Assembly: GCA_008508345.1 (NCBI GenBank)
Contig: QNGE01001011.1
Location: 62,001 to 126,000, forward strand
DNA: 64,000 bases
Direction of reading: 5' to 3'
Source: Paragonimus westermani
Lineage: Eukaryota > Platyhelminthes > Trematoda > Plagiorchiida > Troglotrematidae
A model generated the notes under the pieces. The model did not search any database and was not told the DNA's origin. It saw nothing but the letters and a program-made list of their open reading frames with translations. Each line of letters begins with the position of its first letter. Within the stretch, counting starts at the first letter, position 1. Of this stretch, positions 59,001-64,000 are shown in pieces. A program made the translations under genes and the position numbers.

Positions 59001-61059
59001 ACGTCCCATTAATCATAAAAATGAACTTGGATGATAAATTCAAGCCAAGCTAATTAAGGGAGATCTACAGAAACATCCAGGTCAGATGATCTAATCAGAA
59101 TGCGTTCGAGTTTTGCTGACCGAGAATATATATATCAACCTCAAGAAATGACGATGTTTTCCATAAAACACAGTTAGTCGGTTCCTATGGACCTAATGGT
59201 ATCCTAGATTTTGTAGAGGTATAGACTAGCCAGTTACTGCAAACCCTCTCAACCGCTTGTCAGCAACGGGTGCACTTGGCATCTGTACAACAGCCTAGCA
59301 CAATACATTGTAAAGTGGGTATTACAAAGTGTATACACTCTCACAATCAACACAGTAGATTCTCATGGTCATGAATTCAAGTAGCGCAAGGTTGACCGCA
59401 GATGGTCTCAACAAAATGTTCGATTTCCTGACGAAGCGGCTCGGCAAAGAAACCTGCGAACCACTTTCCGCTGTCTTATCAGTCACAGCATAATAGTATA
59501 GGTTAGCGATGTTATGGTGATTGCGTAAGAGGTATGGTTTGAAAAGAAGCAATCTGAATAATATAATTCGAAAGTTCATTGTCTGTTAATGTGATACAGT
59601 CATAGAAAACAATGACAGGCAATATGAGTGACATGTTTGAGCAGTGCGAAAATGAATTGTGCCGTATGTGTCTTGATTGTACAAGCGTGAATAAAATTTC
59701 CCTAATTCTGCAAAAAATTACTTGGAGTACATCAAACGATGTTAGAAGCTTCAAGAATGTCGCGGATGTCACCATTACATGTTTGTACGTGGTACGTTGT
59801 TTACAGCCATTTAAGAAACGATGTTTCACCTACTTGACACCAAAATTTTAAAAGATACGGAACACGATTGCAATAGATTTCAAATAGTTTTGTTGGATTC
59901 GAGTGAAGAGAATTAGGCACACTGCCTGCATTTCGATTCAGCGTCCATTAACCAGGAGCTCTTTGGAAATAACCAATAGGAAGCGCTCAATAAAAGATCA
60001 CCCGTCAGTTGTGACCATATGAATGAATGATTAAAGAACGTTTCGTTGTCGCAGTTGGATTTCTCTCTTTCTGAAGAATATATCATGCAAACCCAACAAA
60101 CTGACTAACCTAGAAAATTGTTCAATGTCACAGTTTTTCCAGTGTTTGCTTCGGGTATTTTGCTTCTTCACACGTCGTTCTTCCAGCCCGTTCATCCAAA
60201 CTGCTGAAATATGACTTCTGTTCCCGATGCTTAACATTAGTTACATTTACGGTGAGCTGAGCGAACGATTATCAGTTTCATTTCATGATTCGGTTGCATG
60301 GGGAGTGGGAGAAAAGTTTAGAAATTCTGACCGACGTCACTCAACAAACCAGAAATCCAAAGTTAAACACAACACTTAATTTAGCGAGAAAACGTCAACT
60401 CAACCAATAATCATGAAACCAAGTTTTCCCTACTGGTTACCGAAATTTTTGTAAATATTAACCGATCGCAGAATTGATTGTTGAACTTCATGCTCGGGTG
60501 TTCCGTATATATTTTTTCGTTTGCGTACAGTTACAGTGTCTGTTACAAACGGTCAGTGTGTAAGCGAGCAGTAATATTGCCGAGTGGATGACACAACTGC
60601 ACACCCACTTGGCTAAACAGTAGAGAACAAAATGTGTAACTATCATGTAAGCCCACGCCACTCTGTTCAAAGTATTTTATGTGAACATCTACGAAGAGGC
60701 TGTCGTTCCACAAAAACATGATGAGTAAAGTTCAGAATCTGCGCGTTTTCAACGGTTTGGATTAAGTCAATCTAGCATGTTCCGTTTGCTGACAAATTAG
60801 CACGTATACCCTCTTCATATTACCGATTAATGGATGATCTTGCATCACCGACAACGTATGACCTAACATGCACTTTCTGTCACGTGTTTCTATAGCTGCG
60901 CTTGAACTTCATTGCAAAGATTTGTCTCAATACGAACATCAGGAAATCGAAAAGTATTCACAAATTTGGTTCCTTGGAGCTGGCGCTGAGAAAATTGAAG
61001 GTAGTCAAAACGCGCCAGCCAACGACGGTTATGATGACGAGAGTGGAGGGTACATCAAG
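49789..61059 (+). CDS. DYRK-family protein kinase, class II (DYRK2/3/4-like), N-terminal part, spliced and 3'-partial
   Basis: Proposed exons are 49789-50064, 50991-51629, 55872-56460 and 60896-61059. Phases fit at every junction: 276 nt, 639 nt, 589 nt (one base over), then an exon giving two bases before its first full codon. Together they encode about 556 residues. The long Ser/Thr/Pro/Gln/Arg-rich region lacks known domains; the last exon holds the NAPA-region motif that in class II DYRKs assists intramolecular tyrosine autophosphorylation during maturation. Members phosphorylate serine/threonine in R-P-x-(S/T)-P contexts and act in cell-cycle and developmental control. The kinase domain is not in the window. 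About 556 residues before it is far more than in human DYRK2 (roughly 220). Introns are 926, 4242 and 4435 nt. Confidence 0.8.
50065..50990 (+). other. DYRK gene, intron 1
   Basis: GTAAGC donor and a pyrimidine-rich TTTTATTCTATGTTCCAG acceptor. A second in-frame acceptor (CTTGTTCAG, ending 50969) lies 21 bases upstream and would add seven codons. Open frames inside the intron (50116-50307, 50455-50796) look fortuitous. Confidence 0.65.
50991..51629 (+). CDS. DYRK gene, exon 2
   Basis: 213 whole codons open throughout, bounded by TTCCAG on the left and a CAG|GTAACC donor on the right. The encoded segment (residues about 93-305) is disordered-looking, basic and rich in Ser, Thr, Asn, Gln and Arg. 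It ends in a Q-Q-E-Q-Q-Q-Q-R-R-R-R-T cluster (near 51545-51580) that could act as a nuclear localisation or phosphorylation-rich region. The long uninterrupted frame with consistent phases is the main evidence. Confidence 0.72.
51630..55871 (+). other. DYRK gene, intron 2
   Basis: The 4.2 kb contains no recognised gene or transposon. A GTTGTTGTTGCTACTGCCGC triplet-rich tract lies near 51812-51835; a short frame through it is rejected as an exon because neither splice site nor phase is convincing. A minor alternative exon cannot be excluded. Confidence 0.55.
55872..56460 (+). CDS. DYRK gene, exon 3
   Basis: It begins after a pyrimidine-rich tract ending TTTTATCCCAAG (phase 0, matching exon 2) and stays open for 196 codons plus one base. 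It ends ...R-T-P-M-S-P-K before GTACGA. The T-P-M-S-P motif sits just before the next exon exactly where human DYRK2 has an A-T-P-M-T-P-E segment ahead of its NAPA region, which ties this exon to the kinase. Without splicing here the frame hits TGA at 56472-56474. The donor (AAA|GTACGA) is weaker than consensus. The alternative acceptors at 55909 and 55939 give a different phase and would need an extra exon. Confidence 0.75.
56461..60895 (+). other. DYRK gene, intron 3
   Basis: 4.4 kb. Frames at 57100-57387 and 57663-57893 (+) have protein-like composition, and the first follows an acceptor-like TTCCGGTTTTAG. Inserting either would break the exact phase and motif join between exons 3 and 4, so they are not included. 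No repeat family seen elsewhere in the window is obvious here. Confidence 0.55.
60896..61059 (+). CDS. DYRK gene, exon 4 (NAPA-region motif)
   Basis: 164 bases between a CACGTGTTTCTATAG acceptor and a strong AAG|GTGAGC donor. It encodes A-L-E-L-H-C-K-D-L-S-Q-Y-E-H-Q-E-I, then Y-S-Q-I-W-F-L-G, N-A-P, and N-D-G-Y-D-D-E-S-G-G-Y-I-K. The pattern (L-T-x-(F/Y)-E-x-x-E-I...Y-P-E-I-(Y/W)-F-x-G...N-x-G-(Y/F)-D-D-x-x-G-x-Y) is diagnostic of class II DYRKs just before the DH box and kinase domain. The first two bases complete a Thr codon with the last base of exon 3. The exon ends at a codon boundary; the next should begin near the D-H-x-x-Y-R-Y-E segment. Confidence 0.9.
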
Positions 61060-64000
61060 GTGAGCTTTGAATGCATCAAGACAAGGGGAGTAATTACTTT
61101 AAGTGATTTTGTTTTTGACGGTTGTCCTGTTAGGCCAACGGAATGTGACTTTCCTAAAGTGGTACGAGCTTCAGTGCGAGCGCTTTTCGCTTGCGCAACA
61201 GAATTAATAAGTTTTCTGGAATTTGCCGCCTGGGTACGACCTGAAACTCTTGTGAAATTCCGTATCAAGTAATGTTTGACTACTTTTCTCAGGTGTACTA
61301 TAATCGCTAATTAGCGCTACTGATCGTATTCGGATCTATTAAACACGATGTTTAAAACTTGTGGAAAATGTGAATCGATTAAATGTGATTGTTGATTTTG
61401 TACCTCTGGTTGATGACTCAGATAATCGGTTGTTCACCAAACTCAAAATTTTGATTGAAACATTTAACCGTCAACCGACTTGACTTTATCGGTGCAGAGA
61501 TGTTCGAACACATGAACTTCGGCGTTGTGGTTAGTCAACCGAGGTTGAATTAACAACAACTTTAGAACGTACATGTTGGAACCCTCACGCATTGGCAACG
61601 TCTAATTTAATCTCGACACGTTTGCAGTCTATGCACCCAGCCGGACACATCCAATTATCTAATCAGCTGTGTTCGAAAAGTCCGTTTGTCCTGCGGTCAC
61701 CACAGTTTACACTAGGACTGACATCCCACTGCCGATGGTTTCGGCCTAAAAAGGAGCTATTTATGGTCTCCAGTAAGACTTTAAAAACTTACTAACAGAA
61801 TTGCAAACGGCTATATGTAATTTTGACAAGACGTTGTGGTACTTGAAACCTAGAAGTTGAGGAGCTTGTGCATCTGACCACACATTTTGCACTCATATGA
61901 CTTCCGTCTGGTGTACTTTTAAAAAGGTTGACTTAAAATCTGCGTTTATCTATCAGCAGGGGTTACAAACTAACCTACGCTTTGCACACCTGTTCCTTAC
62001 GTTGAATAAAACTGCATCATTAAAACGGAAAGTGTATAAATCTGATCTATTCAAATTGACGCTAGTTATACTGTCTGAGAGAAGAGAACTTGAAAGACAG
62101 TCGACACTGGCTGTGAACGCCCCTTTGCCAGCGGGCCATCCTAACGTCTGCAATCTTCTATCCGCCAAAGCACTATCCCATTTAATGTTAAGTCATTGAT
62201 TACAACAGACAATACAGTCGTACAATGTAGAGCTGGCCAAGTGATAAGTTAAAATCTCTCGAAATTGAAAACACGATGTGTTGTATTTCAACCGTTTCCG
62301 ATTTTCAAAATATGAATGGGTATCGCTTTACAGCTCTGGTTTAAGAATTTCACTACGTTTCTGTGATAGGGAACACAAGAAGCAACCCAAGCTCCGTAAA
62401 AGTGGTTGGGCAATTCTGTCTGTTCAACTTGGCGTTTGGATTCACAAAACCCGGGGTTACTCAGGGATCACTGACAATAGCGCCTGAAATACTAATTAGT
62501 GTGATTGGGTTCCTCTTAACCGATACAGTACCTCTTGGTGTGTTGACATGATCAAATGAAGGTGGAGAGGAAATCACATTATTGACATCAGAGTGCACTC
62601 TGAGGTTGACCGATTCCATTGAATAAGCGTAGAGATAGATGTGTTTGAGGCTTTCGTGTAAAGTCAGAAGAATACATCGGATCCACATTTTTACCACGAA
62701 ATCTCCGTATTTTAATCACATAATTGTCTTATAAAACTAGTTTTACGGTGTTGGACCAAACGAACTAAGTTCCATGCGAAAGCCTTGTCTGGTCTTAGCC
62801 ATCTGTCTGATGTAAGCTGCCCCCACGAATTTCTGTTCATCAATCTTAGGACATGCTGTTGGTTAGACTAAACAGACAAACTTTCATGGAACTGACCAAC
62901 TCGGTGCAGCAAGTTGGGAACAAGGGTTAGACGTTCGTCTCCTTCGTTCCTCGTGAGTTAATAGCAGGCCATTTAAAGGAAAAGTCTATTTACCTACTCT
63001 TGTGAACAGTGACATATATCTTCTAGAAACCAACGTCTAATCCACGTCTAGTGCCTTCAAAACAGTCTCGTAATGCGTCGTAATGCATATGCGATTTTGT
63101 TTGACAGAAGAAAGACACTCAAATTGTCTCCATAATAACATACGTCTCTTAGTCTCGAATGACCCTCTAGTACCAGATATTTCTACCTTGTTGAAAATAT
63201 TTTCACCTTGACATCACGTCTTCTGTCTGCTGTCGTATCTTATGCGCTACGACTTGCTATGCAATGTAATTGTCATTATCACTAGTGTGAATTTTGAAAA
63301 TGAATTAGCTGAGCGTCAATTAGTGACTCACCTCGTCAATATGCCTCCATCAGACGAATCAAAACACTAGATGCTGCAAATGCCTTAAAAGTGCTTGATA
63401 ATGTGACAAATATTACGTAAATGGCACTGACGAAACGGAGAGTGACAGAGTGAAGAGCAAAGGAGGGGCACCACCGTTGCAGACTGAGAAACTTCTACAC
63501 AGCACAGCCAGCATCCATTTCTGGATACAGTTAACATGATTATTTGTTTGGGAGGTGAACAATTGCGAAAAATTCGGGCTGCGGCTAAACTCAAATCAGT
63601 ACAAGAACAGCGGCATTTGAACCCTGCTAATTGGCCTAGCGAATTGCCCGCGTAAACGAGATTTCAAAAGAGGTTCTTGTTGGAATCCACCAAAGCCGCT
63701 TATAAGCAAGGAACTTGCTTTAAGGATCATTAGGTTAGCGAATAGTTTCGAATCGAACTAATTGAAAAAATCTGCGTTGAGTGGTTAACCGAGTCGAAAT
63801 GCGAAAGATTTGAGCAACCGATGTGGCTTTGTTGCTCAACTGGTGGAGCAGTTGTCATGTATGGACATGTCGTTTGTGCCGAAGCGTACCAAAGCCCAGA
63901 AATTTTTATTCCGAACTACGAAAACCGCCGAACTACTTATCGGTTACCTAGTTAGAGTGCATCAAAAACGTCACCAACATTTGATGAGTTTCACTTGGCC
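61060..64000. other. Probable further DYRK intron sequence, no exon found
   Basis: I searched the + strand to the window end for the D-H-x-x-Y-R-Y-E and glycine-loop segments expected next and did not find them. Frames at 61592-61795, 61897-62199, 62278-62551 (+) and 62461-62697 (-) do not match a kinase or any element recognised here. The remaining kinase exons are expected beyond 64000. Confidence 0.5.

Noticed and set aside
62278..62697. Frames considered for the next DYRK exon or a non-LTR RT
   Set aside because: Neither D-H-x-x-Y-R-Y-E nor a glycine loop nor a YADD box is present.
1..64000. CRISPR arrays, bacterial operons or phage genes
   Set aside because: No regularly spaced repeats, no dense long ORFs and no ribosome-binding-site architecture; the DNA has introns and metazoan-type retroelements.

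Overview
The window reads as intron-rich, transposon-littered metazoan nuclear DNA. The likely source is a parasitic flatworm, most plausibly a trematode. This rests on an old Pao/BEL retrotransposon, several decayed Penelope-like elements (PLEs) with GIY-YIG endonuclease domains, and a dispersed tRNA-headed repeat with an embedded type I hammerhead ribozyme, which recalls the Schistosoma Sm-alpha SINE-like family. The phylum is an inference; no rRNA, organelle or species-diagnostic gene is visible. One ambiguous base (N) lies at 29842.

Layout. About 1.0-4.2 kb holds a broken Pao/BEL pol gene on the + strand; the pre-RT linker and RT motif A region are recognisable. About 4.2-22.5 kb contains nothing I can assign apart from a TG microsatellite and small repeats. 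About 23.2-25.0 kb holds a GIY-YIG remnant of one PLE, then the RT and GIY-YIG parts of a second PLE on the same strand, then a copy of the hammerhead repeat. About 29.5-31.2 kb holds an inverted copy of that repeat with an apparently intact ribozyme core, a second head-to-head ribozyme fragment meeting it at the N, and another PLE fragment. Near 31.75-32.14 kb is a GC-rich island. About 38.9-42.2 kb holds another hammerhead repeat (+) and a PLE (-). About 44.8-45.75 kb holds a second repeat family with a hammerhead-like motif and another PLE RT fragment (-).

The one confident host gene is the 5' part of a class II DYRK-family protein kinase (DYRK2/3/4-like) on the + strand. Its exons are 49789-50064, 50991-51629, 55872-56460 and 60896-61059. 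The exon phases fit without adjustment (0/0, 0/0, 1+2), and the last exon carries the diagnostic NAPA-region motif that precedes the kinase domain. The kinase domain itself was not found and should lie beyond the right edge.

The most interesting signal is the tRNA-headed, hammerhead-bearing repeat. The copy at 29746-29798 (-) keeps all the invariant catalytic positions, and copies lie among decaying PLEs. Most short open frames elsewhere look like chance or shadow frames.
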